Positions 36,606-48,357 are shown, numbered from the stretch's first letter. The stretch: DNA of 64,000 nucleotides from JTS-AC122 sp050246015 (GCA_050246015.1 JBFWWU010000001.1:310001-374000), one strand, 5' to 3'. Made by a program: numbers and translations. The notes: generated by a model from the sequence alone, not told the origin.

Positions 36606-38867
36606 CTACCGATCGGCGTGCCGTGCGAGCAGGGCGAGGACGCGCCGGGTTTCGGCGACGGACCAGGCCTGCGCGGGGCATCCGCCGGCGCGCTGCGGGT
36701 CGCCGGGTGTGCCCTCGGCGTCGAAAACCTCGGCGATGGAACCGACGCACTCCGCGTCGAGTTTGCGGATGATCGGGGCCAGGGCTTGGCGCGCCTCGCG
36801 GATGGACTCGGGGGAGAACTCGCCGGCGCGGGCAACGGCTTCGGCGTAGGGGCCCAGGAGCCAGGGCCAGACGGTACCGTTGTGGTACGCGGCGTCGAGT
36901 TCGAAGAGGGGGCCACGGAACCGGGGCGCGTACCCGCGCGAGCCGGGCGCGAGAGTGCGGAGGCCGAACGGCGTGAGGAGTCTCTCGCGGACGACGCGGA
37001 GGACGCCGAGTTGCTCGTCCCGCAGGAGGGGCGAGTGCGGGAGGCTGATCGCGAAGACCTGGTTGGGGCGGATTTCGCCGACGGGCTGCCAGCGGCCCGA
37101 GGCGTCGGGCGAGATCGCGTCGTAGCAGAAACCCAGCGCGGGGCTGAAGAACGCGGAGCGGAACGAGCGGGCGACCACGTCGGCCAGCGCGCGAAGATCG
37201 CCGGCGAGGGCCGAGTGCCCGGGGCGCGAGGCGAGCGATTCGGCCAGGAGGCGCAGCGATGAGTGCCAGAGGGCGTTGATCTCGACGGCCTTGCCGTGCC
37301 GCGGCGTGAAGCAGATCCCGTCGCGCCGGGCGTCCATCCAGGTGAGTTGCGTGGTCGCAGACCCGCCGGCGATGAGGTGGTCGGCGGGGTCCATGCCGAT
37401 GCCGTGGTCCGTTCCCTTCCTGTACGACTCGATCACGTCCAGGCACGCGGGGAGGAGGTGCTGCTCGAAGGCGGTGCGGTCGCCGGAGGCATCGAGGAAG
37501 CGATGGGAGGCGATGATGAACCAGAGGGACGCGTCGATGGTGTTGTACTCGACGTCGTCGAAGCCGGCGTGTCCGGCGTCGGTGAAGCGGTTTGGGATGA
37601 TGCCGTGGCGGCGTGCCGCGGCGAAGCGGCGCAGCGCGGCGAGCGCTTCGGAGAAGCGGCCCGATTCCAGCAGCAGACCGGGCAGAGAGATCATCGTGTC
37701 TCGCCCCCAATCGGTGAACCAGGGGTACCCAGCGATGATGGAGGTGGGCTGCGTGCCGCGCTGATCGGCGGGGACGAGGGACGAACGAGGGTGGATCACG
37801 AAGTCATCGGCGGCCAGCGCGAGCGCCGCCAGGGGCCCGGCGTCGGTTTCCTGCATCCCGGCGCAGCGGTCGAGCGAGGCGGAGATGATGTCGTCGGCGC
37901 GGGCGCGGAGCCGGTCGAGTTCGGCGTCGAACGAGTCGAGCGACGCGACCTCGCGTTCATCGACGCCGAAGCGGATGACGAGCGCGTCGGCCTGCTTGCG
38001 CGCGGCCAAGTCGGCGACGAAAGCGGCGGGGCAGTACAGGTCTTCGGTGTGATCCTGCCCGCGGTCGCGCTCGACGCGGTAGAAGAACTGACGCCACCAG
38101 CCGCAGCCGCCCGGGTGACGGGTCTGCCCGCGGTCGGCGGCGATCAGGAGCGACCACTCGCCGTCCACGGCCCGGACGCGCGGCGAACCGGCGATCTCGG
38201 AGGATTCAACGTGGAACGGAGGGGCGTCGCCGAGCGCGTGGCGCACCGCGTGGTAGTCGCGCATCGCAACCATGGGCAAGAGTTCGAGCCGGACATCGGC
38301 GACGGCGCCGCGGCGGGCCTTGATCTGATAGCGGATCATGCCCGCCCGGGTGCCGCGCGGCAGGATCAGTTCCTTGGTCAACTCCACGGGGCCTACGTGA
38401 AAGATCCATCGACACGCGACGTCTTTTTCGAATCGCACGAGATGGGTGTGGCCGGCGGGGTGGATGACGCCGGCGGGATCGGGGGAGGCGAACCGAAAGG
38501 TCGAGAGGTCCAGCGATTCATCGCGGCCGTCGGCGGACTTGATAACGAGGCGCTCGGCGATGTGCGCCAGCGTCGCCCGGCGCTGCGTGGAGGTGGGCGA
38601 ATCGGTGACCAGCAGCGCGTGGTAGCGCCGGGTCGGCAGGCCCAGCGCGGTGCCCATCGCGAACCCGCCCAGGGAGTTGGGAAGGACCCATTCGGTGTGT
38701 TCGAGCGAGAGGGCGTGGTCACCGGCGATACGGGTGTAGAGGGGAATCGGCGCGGCGTGCTTCTGGCCGGGCTTGTTCTCAGGAGGCGGGGTGGCTTGAG
38801 GGGTGCGAGTCTCTGGGGGACTCCGCTTGGAGCCCCGGCCTTTGGAATCGGCGCGTTTTCGGGTCAT
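36606..38867 (-). CDS. amylo-alpha-1,6-glucosidase / glycogen debranching-type enzyme
   Basis: 753 residues from the ATG at 38867. The N-terminus is a basic Arg/Lys/Pro-rich stretch of about 40 residues. The GDE N-terminal domain follows (SLEHTEWVLPNSLGGFAMGTALGLPTRRYHALLV, residues 53-86). The (alpha/alpha)6 catalytic domain shows IIAGYPWFTDWGRDTMISLPGLLL, HGIIPNRFTD, YNTIDASLWFI, VEINALWHSSLRLLAE, YHNGTVWPWLLGPY and GSIAEVFDAEGTP...CPAQAWSVAE. This is the archaeal/bacterial debranching family (GH133-type) that removes alpha-1,6 branch glucose from glycogen. It has no signal peptide, so it is cytoplasmic. No other glycogen gene is nearby. Confidence 0.92.
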   Translation of the reverse strand: MTRKRADSKGRGSKRSPPETRTPQATPPPENKPGQKHAAPIPLYTRIAGDHALSLEHTEWVLPNSLGGFAMGTALGLPTRRYHALLVTDSPTSTQRRATLAHIAERLVIKSADGRDESLDLSTFRFASPDPAGVIHPAGHTHLVRFEKDVACRWIFHVGPVELTKELILPRGTRAGMIRYQIKARRGAVADVRLELLPMVAMRDYHAVRHALGDAPPFHVESSEIAGSPRVRAVDGEWSLLIAADRGQTRHPGGCGWWRQFFYRVERDRGQDHTEDLYCPAAFVADLAARKQADALVIRFGVDEREVASLDSFDAELDRLRARADDIISASLDRCAGMQETDAGPLAALALAADDFVIHPRSSLVPADQRGTQPTSIIAGYPWFTDWGRDTMISLPGLLLESGRFSEALAALRRFAAARRHGIIPNRFTDAGHAGFDDVEYNTIDASLWFIIASHRFLDASGDRTAFEQHLLPACLDVIESYRKGTDHGIGMDPADHLIAGGSATTQLTWMDARRDGICFTPRHGKAVEINALWHSSLRLLAESLASRPGHSALAGDLRALADVVARSFRSAFFSPALGFCYDAISPDASGRWQPVGEIRPNQVFAISLPHSPLLRDEQLGVLRVVRERLLTPFGLRTLAPGSRGYAPRFRGPLFELDAAYHNGTVWPWLLGPYAEAVARAGEFSPESIREARQALAPIIRKLDAECVGSIAEVFDAEGTPGDPQRAGGCPAQAWSVAETRRVLALLARHADR

Positions 38868-38994
38868 TGAATCGATGGTACACCTCTTGGATGCGGTCGC
38901 GCGGCGGGCGCGCCAGCGTGAGGGCAAGGGACCGTGCGCGTGCGGGCGGGAGCCCGGCGCTCGGTGGGGGCCCGCCGCCGGGGCCGGAGTCAGT

Positions 38995-39009
38995 CAAACG
39001 CGGCGTTTG
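38995..39009. promoter_or_regulatory. perfect 15-base palindrome upstream of the debranching-type gene
   Basis: CAAACGC-G-GCGTTTG lies 128 bases before the start at 38867 and 50 bases after the stop of the ABC permease. It is a candidate operator; no regulator is known. The surrounding 192-base gap shows no gene. Confidence 0.35.
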
Positions 39010-39059
39010 GTTGGATGCCGGCCCGACGGGGGGCGTTACCCGAATCGCGTGCGTACCGA

Positions 39060-40451
39060 TCAGGCCATGCGGATCCACCTGACCAGGGTCTTGAAGTTCG
39101 GCGGCTTGCCGTACATCAGGACGCCGATGCGGAAGATCTTGGCGCAGAGCCAGATGGAGGCGTACACGGTGGCGATGCCGATGACGATCGAGGCGGGGAT
39201 CTGCCAGACGGGGACTTCCTCGGCTCCGGCGATGCGGACGACCATGACAAAGGGAGAGACGGGCGGGGTGAGGCTCAGGACCTGGGCGAGCGTCGAGTTG
39301 GGGGCTCGCGAGATAGGGAGCCAGAGGATCATGGGGATCATCAGCACGAGCATGACGGGGGTCATGAGTGACTGGGCCTCGCGGATGTCGTTGACCGCGC
39401 TGCCGATGGCGGCCATCATGGACGCGACGGTGAAGAAGGCGATGGCGAAGTAGACGAGCAGCAGGCCCAGGTCGGTCCACTCCAGCAGGTGCATGTAATG
39501 GAAGGTCATGAGGCTGCCGACGCCGAGCACGGAGTAGACGCCCATGATGACGGCTCCAACGCCCATCTGCCCGATGATCTTGCCGGTCATGATCTGGATG
39601 GGCGAGGCGGCGCTGAGGAGCACCTCCATGATGCGGCTGGATTTTTCCTCGATGGTCGTGGTCAGCAGGCCCTGGCCGGCGGTGAAGACCGAGACCCACA
39701 GGAGCATCATGAATCCCATGGGGAGGAAGAATGCGGCGGCCTGGTTGGTGCTGCGTTCGCCCGTCGTCGTCACGGTCCTGGTCGTGGCGCGCGGGCGATC
39801 CATGATCCGGTGGACGAGTTCGCCGTCGAGGTTTGTCTCGCGGAGCCGGGCGTCGATGATGGCGCCGGCGATGCCGTCGCGGATTCGATCCTCGACCTCC
39901 GGGGCGACCTTCGGGGCGGTGAAGAGTTCGAAGCCGGCGAAGGGCTGCTCGCGGGATTGGAGCACGACGGCGTTTCGCGGAACGACGACGACGGCCAAGC
40001 GGGGGATCTGGTTGGTGGGCGTGGCGAGCAACTCGCGCTTGGCGGCCTCGACGTCGGCGCCGGGGTCGAGGATCTCGACGGTGAACTTGGAGGCGTTCTG
40101 CGCGATGGCGGCGGCGGCCATCGGGGCGGCGGACTCGGCCTTCTGGCGGATATCGTCGTTGATGAACCCGCGCTGCTGCGCCTCGTCGAGCGCCTTGGAG
40201 AACTCCGCCGGGTCCGCGGGCTTGATCCGGGTGTAATCGAGATTCGACTTGATGCCCTCACCGACGTCACCGGACTGGTCGATGACGGCGATGCGCCCCT
40301 CGGCGGCGGGTCCCGCCTTGTTCATGAGCAGCGGGATCAGCGTGATCGCCGCGAGCATGATGAGCGGGACGATCGCCACGCCGATGATGAACGCCTTGGT
40401 GAGCACCGTGGCGAGGAACTCGCGGAGAGCAACCTGGATGACCTTTTGCAC
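39060..40451 (-). CDS. ABC-2 type permease, NatB-like
   Basis: 463 residues from a GTG at 40451, with CACGGAG 8 bases before it; upstream in-frame codons overlap the ATPase gene and lack the family start. An N-terminal helix (about 15-45) is followed by a soluble domain of about 200 residues (IAVIDQSGDVGEG, QIPRLAVVVVPRNAVV). Then come five or six helices including TTTIEEKSSRIMEVLLSAASPIQIMTGKIIGQ, the coupling region typical of NatB/ABC-2_3 permeases. The gene directly follows its ATPase. Export of Na+ or another small substrate is known for NatAB, but is not certain here. Confidence 0.9.
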   Translation of the reverse strand: MQKVIQVALREFLATVLTKAFIIGVAIVPLIMLAAITLIPLLMNKAGPAAEGRIAVIDQSGDVGEGIKSNLDYTRIKPADPAEFSKALDEAQQRGFINDDIRQKAESAAPMAAAAIAQNASKFTVEILDPGADVEAAKRELLATPTNQIPRLAVVVVPRNAVVLQSREQPFAGFELFTAPKVAPEVEDRIRDGIAGAIIDARLRETNLDGELVHRIMDRPRATTRTVTTTGERSTNQAAAFFLPMGFMMLLWVSVFTAGQGLLTTTIEEKSSRIMEVLLSAASPIQIMTGKIIGQMGVGAVIMGVYSVLGVGSLMTFHYMHLLEWTDLGLLLVYFAIAFFTVASMMAAIGSAVNDIREAQSLMTPVMLVLMIPMILWLPISRAPNSTLAQVLSLTPPVSPFVMVVRIAGAEEVPVWQIPASIVIGIATVYASIWLCAKIFRIGVLMYGKPPNFKTLVRWIRMA

Positions 40452-40531
40452 GAAGAATCTCCGTGAGGGATGACCGTGTGAGAATCGAGCGGCGCCGAAG
40501 GCGGGGGTGCCCGGGCCGGGCGAGGAGCGTG

Positions 40532-41497
<966 letters not shown>

Positions 41498-41697
41498 TGA
41501 TCCTCCGCGTAAAATCGCTAAACGGGCTGTGCCGGCGCCGTGCCCGGGGCCGGTGACTGTAGGTTGCGTTGGAGAATGTATGGGCGGATTGCAGATGAGT
41601 CTGGGGCGGCGCGGCCGCGGATGAACGGGGCACGAGCGCCGATGTGCGGCGCGCCGCGGGATACCCTCACCGGTCCAAACCAGAGAGGGTCCCGAGA

Positions 41698-43458
41698 ATG
41701 CCCAGCGTGACGACCGGTTTACCAAGCCCGCTCCGCGAACTGAACGCGGCGTATCAGAAGATCGAGAGCGTCATCCGCCAGGGTGGCGGCGCGAAAGCCA
41801 TCGAGCGCCAGCACGAGAAGGGCCGGCTGACGGCGCGGGAACGCGTGGCGCTGCTCGTTGATGGAGGCAGCGGGGCCACGAAGGGACGGAGCCACGAAGC
41901 CACGAAGGTTGGGGGGAACGGAGCAGGTAGCGGCGGGGAGATTGCCGGCTTTCAGGAACTGGGCTTGTGGTCCGCGTATGAGATGTACAAGGAGCACGGG
42001 GGCGCGCCGGCGGCGGGCGTGGTGACGGGAATCGGCGTGGTGCACGGCCGCCGATGCATGATCATCGCCAACGACGCCACTGTGAAAGCGGGCGCGTTCT
42101 TTCCGATGACCTGCAAGAAGATCATCCGGGCCCAGACGATCGCGATGATGGCCCGATTGCCGCTGATCTACCTGGTGGACTCGGCGGGCGTGTTCCTGCC
42201 CATGCAGGAAGATGTATTCCCGGACACCGACGACTTCGGGCGGATCTTCCGCAACAACGCGGTGATCTCGGCGGCGGGAATCCCGCAGATCGCGGCGATC
42301 ATGGGGTTCTGCGTCGCCGGGGGCGGGTACCTGCCCGTGCTGTGCGACACGCTGCTGATGACGGAGGGGTCGGGGCTGTACCTCGCGGGCCCCGCGCTGG
42401 TGAAGGCGGCGATCGGGCAGCAGGTGACCGACGAAGAACTCGGCGGGGCGGCCATGCACGCGAGCATCTCGGGAACGATCGATTTCAAGGAGAAGAATGA
42501 TGAGGCGTGTATTCGCAGGTTGCGGCACCTCTTCGAGAAATACTCGATGCCTCGATGCCTGGATGCCGCGATGCCTTCTTCATCATTTCAAGACGACGCT
42601 CGTCTCTACGACGTATTTACCGACAAACCCGGCGCCCAGTACGACGTCGAGGAGGTCATCGCCTGCCTCGTGGACGCGCGCGGCGAGCCGAACGCCGACG
42701 GGCATACATCGCTCGCGCCGGACTGGGATGAGTACAAGGCGGACTACGGGCAGTCGATCGTGTGCGGGTACGCGAAGATCGGCGGGCACGCCTGCGGCAT
42801 CGTCGCCAATCAGAAGAAACTCGTCCACCGCACGATGCCCGGCGGCTCATCCGGCCCGACGAAATCCGTGCAGATGCCCGGCGTGATCTACGACGACTCC
42901 GCCGACAAGGCCGCCCGCTTCATCCTGGACTGCAACCAGCGCAAGATCCCCCTCGTCTTCCTCCACGACACGACGGGCTTCATGGTCGGGCGCGACAGCG
43001 AGCAGGGCGGCATCATCCGCGCGGGGGCGAAGATGGTGAACGCGATGAGCAACTGCATCGTGCCGAAGATCGTGGTGATCACCGGCGGGTCGTACGGCGC
43101 GGGGAACTACGCGATGTGCGGCCGCGCGTTCGATCAGTTCCTGAGTTTCGCGTGGCCCAGCGCCAAGTGCGCCGTCATGGGCGCGAACCAGGCGACGGGC
43201 GTGCTGACGACGATCGAAGAGGCCAGCCGGAAGCGAAAGGGGGAGACGATCGACGAACAAGCGCACAAGGCGATCTACAGCGCGATCCACGCGGGGTACA
43301 CGGAGCAGGCGGACATCCGGCACGGCGCCGCGCGCGGGTGGGTGGACCGGATCATCGAGCCGCACCGCACGCGCGAGGAACTGATCGCGGCGCTCGATGC
43401 CGCGGCGCAGGGATGGGACTACTCGCCGCCGCTGCGCACGGGTGTGCTGCAGACGTGA
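41698..43458 (+). CDS. acyl-CoA carboxylase carboxyltransferase subunit (methylcrotonyl/propionyl-CoA type)
   Basis: 586 residues. Both crotonase-like halves are present: GIGVVHGRRCMIIANDATVKAGAFFPMTCKKIIRAQ, LIYLVDSAGVFLPMQEDVFPD, IMGFCVAGGGYLPVLCDT and GPALVKAAIG in the first; GIVANQKKL, IPLVFLHDTTGFMVGRDSEQGGIIRAGAKMVNA, GGSYGAGNYAMCGRAFD and WPSAKCAVMGA in the second. It carboxylates a short acyl-CoA using biotin from a partner subunit. No biotin carboxylase is nearby. Two stretches look inserted: residues 58-84 (Gly/Ser/His/Lys, from CCACGAAG repeats), where the family has a short 'GSPFxEL' loop, and about 281-301, from repeats of GATGCC. The frame is intact, so the enzyme may still work. 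Confidence 0.92.
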   Translation: MPSVTTGLPSPLRELNAAYQKIESVIRQGGGAKAIERQHEKGRLTARERVALLVDGGSGATKGRSHEATKVGGNGAGSGGEIAGFQELGLWSAYEMYKEHGGAPAAGVVTGIGVVHGRRCMIIANDATVKAGAFFPMTCKKIIRAQTIAMMARLPLIYLVDSAGVFLPMQEDVFPDTDDFGRIFRNNAVISAAGIPQIAAIMGFCVAGGGYLPVLCDTLLMTEGSGLYLAGPALVKAAIGQQVTDEELGGAAMHASISGTIDFKEKNDEACIRRLRHLFEKYSMPRCLDAAMPSSSFQDDARLYDVFTDKPGAQYDVEEVIACLVDARGEPNADGHTSLAPDWDEYKADYGQSIVCGYAKIGGHACGIVANQKKLVHRTMPGGSSGPTKSVQMPGVIYDDSADKAARFILDCNQRKIPLVFLHDTTGFMVGRDSEQGGIIRAGAKMVNAMSNCIVPKIVVITGGSYGAGNYAMCGRAFDQFLSFAWPSAKCAVMGANQATGVLTTIEEASRKRKGETIDEQAHKAIYSAIHAGYTEQADIRHGAARGWVDRIIEPHRTREELIAALDAAAQGWDYSPPLRTGVLQT

Positions 43459-43495
43459 GGGGCCTCCGGGGGCGCGGAAGAGGCGGAATCGGGGA

Positions 43496-44893
43496 CTACT
43501 GGCAACCGCTGAAAAACGCCGCGATGAACGCGAAGAAGTCGTTGGAATCAAGGGACCCGGAGTGATCAAAGTCGGCACGCGGATCATTGGTGAAGAAGTC
43601 GTGCACGAAGTCGAAGAAGTCGTCGGAGTTGAGGACCTCGTCGTTGTTGTACTCCGCGGGGCAGATGCCCACCGACAGGTGCGCCGGCAGGCTCGTCACG
43701 AACGAGCATGGACTCGACACGACGACGGAGTAATCGCCGGTATCGGCTTCGACGGCGTCGGCGATGTGCAGCATCGCGGTGGTGGCGCCCGAGACTCGTC
43801 CGCCGTCGGCAAGGGCGGCGCCGTCCCGTTGCCACTGGTACGTCAGGGAATCTCCCTGGGCGACCACGCCAAACGTGACGTCGGAGTCAAACGCAACGGT
43901 CTGGCTCATGGGCTGTGTGGTGACGGTGGGGGCGCCGGCGCCGGCGGTGTAGATCCAGGTATCGTCGAGCACGCCGTAGCCGCCGCCGAAGATGACGACA
44001 CGGTGGCGGGTGGAGTCGTACGCGACGCACGCGCCGCCGCGGGGCGCGGGGCCGGGAATCATGCGCTGCGTCCACGTGTTGCCGTCGTACTCCCAGGTGT
44101 CACCCAGTTCGCTGGAGGTGATGCGGCCGTAATGACCGCCGAAGAGGACGAGCATCACGCGTGCGGAGTCGAACGCCATGGCGGCCTCGCGGCGCGGACG
44201 GGGACTCAGCGGGGGAACGATCTGGCTCCAACTTGTGCCGTCGAAGACCCAGTTTTCGTCGAGTTCGAACTCGGTGCCGCCGGTGCCGCCGAAGAGGTGC
44301 GTGCGGTGTCTGGCGGCGTCGTAAGCATTCGCGGTGCCGCTGCGCCCGAAGGGGCCCGAATCGGTGCGGAACGCCCAGACCGAGCCGTTCCATTCCCACG
44401 TGTTGCCCGAGGCGCCGAAGAAGACGGTGACACCTCGATCAGAGTCGAATACGAGGGCGGCTTCACCCTGCGGCGTGGGGCCGGTCGTCGCGACCTGCGT
44501 CCATGCGGAACCATCCCATTCCCAGGTATCGCCGACGGTCGCGGTGTTGCTGATCCCGCCGAAGAGCACCGTCACACCGCGGGCGCTGTCGTACGCCATG
44601 GAGACGGCGCGACGCGGCCCGGGTCCGGTGGTGGAGCGCAGCGCCCAGTCGGTGCCGTCGAACTCCCAGGTATCACCGAGGTTGCCGCTGGGGTTGAACC
44701 CGCCGAACATGACCAGGCGGTCGCGCTGGGAGTCGTAGGTCATCGCGCCAAACCATCGCGGGGGCGGCGTGGTGGCGGGTTCGAGTTGCGTCCATTCCGG
44801 ATCGCACTGGGCCAGCGATACGTTGCCGATCCCAAGGATCACGGTGGCTCCAAGCACGCAACACGCGGACAGCGGTCTGGTCGAGCGGGGCAT
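43496..44893 (-). CDS. secreted kelch-repeat protein with Ig-like and dockerin-like domains
   Basis: 465 residues from the ATG at 44893, with AGGAGA 7 bases before it. The signal peptide (ACCVLGATVILGIGNVSLAQ) leads into about six kelch-type repeats, each with a YDS, a [VL]xxFGG and a DTWE[FWY]DG motif, probably forming one beta-propeller. An Ig-like domain follows (about 315-400, TVTTQPMSQTVAFDSDVTF ... YQWQRDGAALADGG ... DTGDYSVVV). The C-terminus carries two dockerin-like loops (EYNNDEVLNSDDFFDFVHDFF, DFDHSGSLDSNDFFAFIAAFF) ending SGCQ. An adhesion or matrix role is likely but unproven. Confidence 0.88.
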   Translation of the reverse strand: MPRSTRPLSACCVLGATVILGIGNVSLAQCDPEWTQLEPATTPPPRWFGAMTYDSQRDRLVMFGGFNPSGNLGDTWEFDGTDWALRSTTGPGPRRAVSMAYDSARGVTVLFGGISNTATVGDTWEWDGSAWTQVATTGPTPQGEAALVFDSDRGVTVFFGASGNTWEWNGSVWAFRTDSGPFGRSGTANAYDAARHRTHLFGGTGGTEFELDENWVFDGTSWSQIVPPLSPRPRREAAMAFDSARVMLVLFGGHYGRITSSELGDTWEYDGNTWTQRMIPGPAPRGGACVAYDSTRHRVVIFGGGYGVLDDTWIYTAGAGAPTVTTQPMSQTVAFDSDVTFGVVAQGDSLTYQWQRDGAALADGGRVSGATTAMLHIADAVEADTGDYSVVVSSPCSFVTSLPAHLSVGICPAEYNNDEVLNSDDFFDFVHDFFTNDPRADFDHSGSLDSNDFFAFIAAFFSGCQ

Positions 44894-45380
44894 GGGTTTT
44901 CTCCTGATGTGCGGGGCGTTCGAGTCGGCCAACCAGCGTGTGCGCGGCGCGCTGGAGGCGCCGCGACCCGTTGGACGAACAGCCGGCATCGGTGAACGGC
45001 GGAACGTGAGCCCGCTACGCGACGGTTGAAACGAACGCAGCGCCGCGTGCGACACCACCGAGTCGTGCTGTGCCCCTGCGAGAACGGGCGATGCCGCCTT
45101 GGCAAGCGCCGTGTGCTTAGGTATATCACGCATTGCGGACGCTCGCCACGCCACAAACAACATTAATCACGACGTCCGCGAGAAGCGTCTCGCATCGGAG
45201 TCGAAGGCGACATGAACCTCTGCTTTGGCGACTACGAGGTGGAGCATCCGATGCACGAAAGGAACGTGCCCCGAGGCGGGCGCGCGAAGAAAAAGAGATA
45301 CGGGCCTCGCGAAAGGGAGGGCGGACTTCGTCAATGCTTCGGTGCGTGCCCCAGACTGATGCACTTCTGCCATTTCGTCC
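44894..45380. other. 487-base gap without a supported gene
   Basis: It lies between the kelch-protein start and the stop of the ABC ATPase, both minus strand. Short open frames exist on both strands but have no ribosome-binding site or recognisable product. An AT-rich patch near 45118-45137 is the likeliest place for the kelch-gene promoter. No terminator hairpin is obvious. Confidence 0.6.
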
Positions 45381-46415
<1,035 letters not shown>

Positions 46416-46702
46416 CGGCACGGTGGGAGTCCCCTGTGTGATGCCCCGCGGCGGGAGTGCGGCGAAAGTGGCCCCAAAGGATACCGCACCCGACCCCCGG
46501 CGGTTCCGAGCGGCCTCTTTGGTGGGAAGCGAAACGGCGGTCTTCATGTGCGGTCGCGATCCGGACCCGCACGACCGGACGGGCGCGGTGTCAACGCATG
46601 ATCAGTCTCCGCATCCGAGCGTGAGTGATCCACCGGCTCGGACGTTTTTCGTGGACGCCCGCACGGGCCGTCTATCATGCCTCGTGCGGCGGATGACACA
46701 CG

Positions 46703-46729
46703 GGCGCCGAGCGTGGCTTGCTCGGCGCC
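46703..46729 (+). promoter_or_regulatory. leader hairpin before the dockerin-type gene
   Basis: A perfect 10-bp stem (GGCGCCGAGC with its complement) and 7-base loop end 4 bases before the ribosome-binding site of the gene at 46747. TATCAT at 46671-46676 could be its -10 element, but no good -35 is seen. The rest of the 331-base divergent gap (46416-46746) shows nothing else. Confidence 0.5.
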
Positions 46730-46746
46730 ACATGAGGAGTACTCAC

Positions 46747-48357
46747 ATGAACGTCCCTTGGATCCGATTCCTCGTCGGCGGCGTGGTGCTGGCGCTTGCG
46801 GGCCTTGCAAAGGCCCAGTGCGGGTACATCGACTTTGAAAATCTGCCCGCCGGCACCAGCGTCTCAACCCAGTACCCCGGCATCACCTTCAGCGGGCGCA
46901 ACACCAACGGCACGGCCGCCGCGAACCCCATCATCCAGACCATCGGCAATAACACCTCCTCCCCGACACGCGCCCTGCGCGCGTTCGGCGACGGTCTCAA
47001 CGAGTTTTCGTGCGACTTCCTCCGCATGGAGTTCGACTCAGCGCAGCACCTGGTCACGTTCTCGCTCGGGCGCACCGTCGGGTGCGGAGACACGGATACC
47101 TGTCGCGTCCGGTGGTACAACGCCGCGGGCGCGCTCCTTGGGTCGCGCGACGTGCTGGTCTCCGGCGCGCCCGGCGTCGCTCGCTGCAACACCGCGGTGC
47201 GGGTCGGGACGGTCGCCGGGCCCAGCAACATCACCCGCATCGATGTCGAATACGGCGTTAATCCGCTGTGCGGATGCGCCTTCGAACTGCTCGATGACAT
47301 CGTCTACGACACCGACACCACCCCGCCGGTTGGAACTATCGTGGCGCCCGCTCCGCTGGCGTGTATCTGCGCGGGGAGCAATCAGATCCGCGGGGCTGCC
47401 TTCGATCCCGACGGCACCTACACGGGCGACCGGCTCGAGTTCGCCGACGCCCCCGCCGGACCTTGGACACTCATTGGTTCCGCCACCGTCCCCGCGCCGG
47501 GGCCCAACGACATTCTCTACTCATGGGATTCCACCGGCCTCTCCAGCGGGTACTACTGGCTGCGACTCACCGTCAACAACTCCTGCGGGCTTGACACCGA
47601 GTTCGTCTCCGCCGTCTTTGTTGACAACTCGCCCCCGAGCATCAACCTGCGCGCGCCCGGCGTGAACCAGATCGTCGGCGGCACGGCCTGCTTTGACGGG
47701 TCCGTGACCGACTCCTGCGGGCTCAATCCCGGGTACACCGTCTCTTACCGTCCCGCCGCCGGCGGGGCCTTCAACCCCGTGCAGCCCGCCATGCCCACCT
47801 ATCCCACTCAGGTCATCAACGACCCGCTCGCCTCATGGAATACCTCTTCGGGCGGCGCGGCGGTCGTCGATGGAACGTACACCGTGCGGGTCGCGGCGAC
47901 GGACACCTGCGGCCTCAGCAACGCCGTGATGCGAAATATCGTCGTCGATAACACGCCCCCCATCGCGGTGATCACGGACCCGGTCGGGTGCTCCCGCGTT
48001 GCTCGCGGGCTGGTCACCTTCCGCGGCACCGCCGCTGATGCCAACATCGCCGGCTGGGTCCTTCAGTACACCGGCGGTGATGCCCACGGCTGGGTCACCA
48101 TCGCGAGCGGGAACAGCAACGTAGACGGGGTGCTCGCCGTCTGGGACGCCCGCACGCTGCGCGAGTGCTGCTACGTTGTACGCCTCGTCGTCACCGACGC
48201 GGCGAATGTCAACTGCACCGGCAACGGCAACCGATCCGAGTACACCGTCGCGTTCGATCTGGGCAGTACCTGCACGCAGGATTACAACGGCGATGGATTC
48301 GTCAACAGCCAGGACTTCTTCGACTTCATCACGATCTTCTTCGGCGGCTGCCCGTAA
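46747..48357 (+). CDS. secreted multi-domain beta protein with one C-terminal dockerin-like repeat
   Basis: 536 residues from the ATG at 46747, preceded by GAGGAG. The signal peptide (FLVGGVVLALAGLAKAQ) is followed by a first domain of about 170 residues (CGYIDFENLPAGTSV..., with FSLGRTVGCGDTDTC). Three consecutive Ig-like or fibronectin-like units follow, each linked by VDN[ST]PP motifs, the pattern of bacterial Ig-like (Big) repeats. The protein ends with one dockerin-like loop, DYNGDGFVNSQDFFDFITIFF, then GGCP. Function unknown; probably extracellular. Confidence 0.85.
   Translation: MNVPWIRFLVGGVVLALAGLAKAQCGYIDFENLPAGTSVSTQYPGITFSGRNTNGTAAANPIIQTIGNNTSSPTRALRAFGDGLNEFSCDFLRMEFDSAQHLVTFSLGRTVGCGDTDTCRVRWYNAAGALLGSRDVLVSGAPGVARCNTAVRVGTVAGPSNITRIDVEYGVNPLCGCAFELLDDIVYDTDTTPPVGTIVAPAPLACICAGSNQIRGAAFDPDGTYTGDRLEFADAPAGPWTLIGSATVPAPGPNDILYSWDSTGLSSGYYWLRLTVNNSCGLDTEFVSAVFVDNSPPSINLRAPGVNQIVGGTACFDGSVTDSCGLNPGYTVSYRPAAGGAFNPVQPAMPTYPTQVINDPLASWNTSSGGAAVVDGTYTVRVAATDTCGLSNAVMRNIVVDNTPPIAVITDPVGCSRVARGLVTFRGTAADANIAGWVLQYTGGDAHGWVTIASGNSNVDGVLAVWDARTLRECCYVVRLVVTDAANVNCTGNGNRSEYTVAFDLGSTCTQDYNGDGFVNSQDFFDFITIFFGGCP

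Noticed and set aside
41878..41914. Repeats in the carboxyltransferase gene as a CRISPR array
   Set aside because: Units are only about 8 bases with no spacers and lie inside an intact coding frame.
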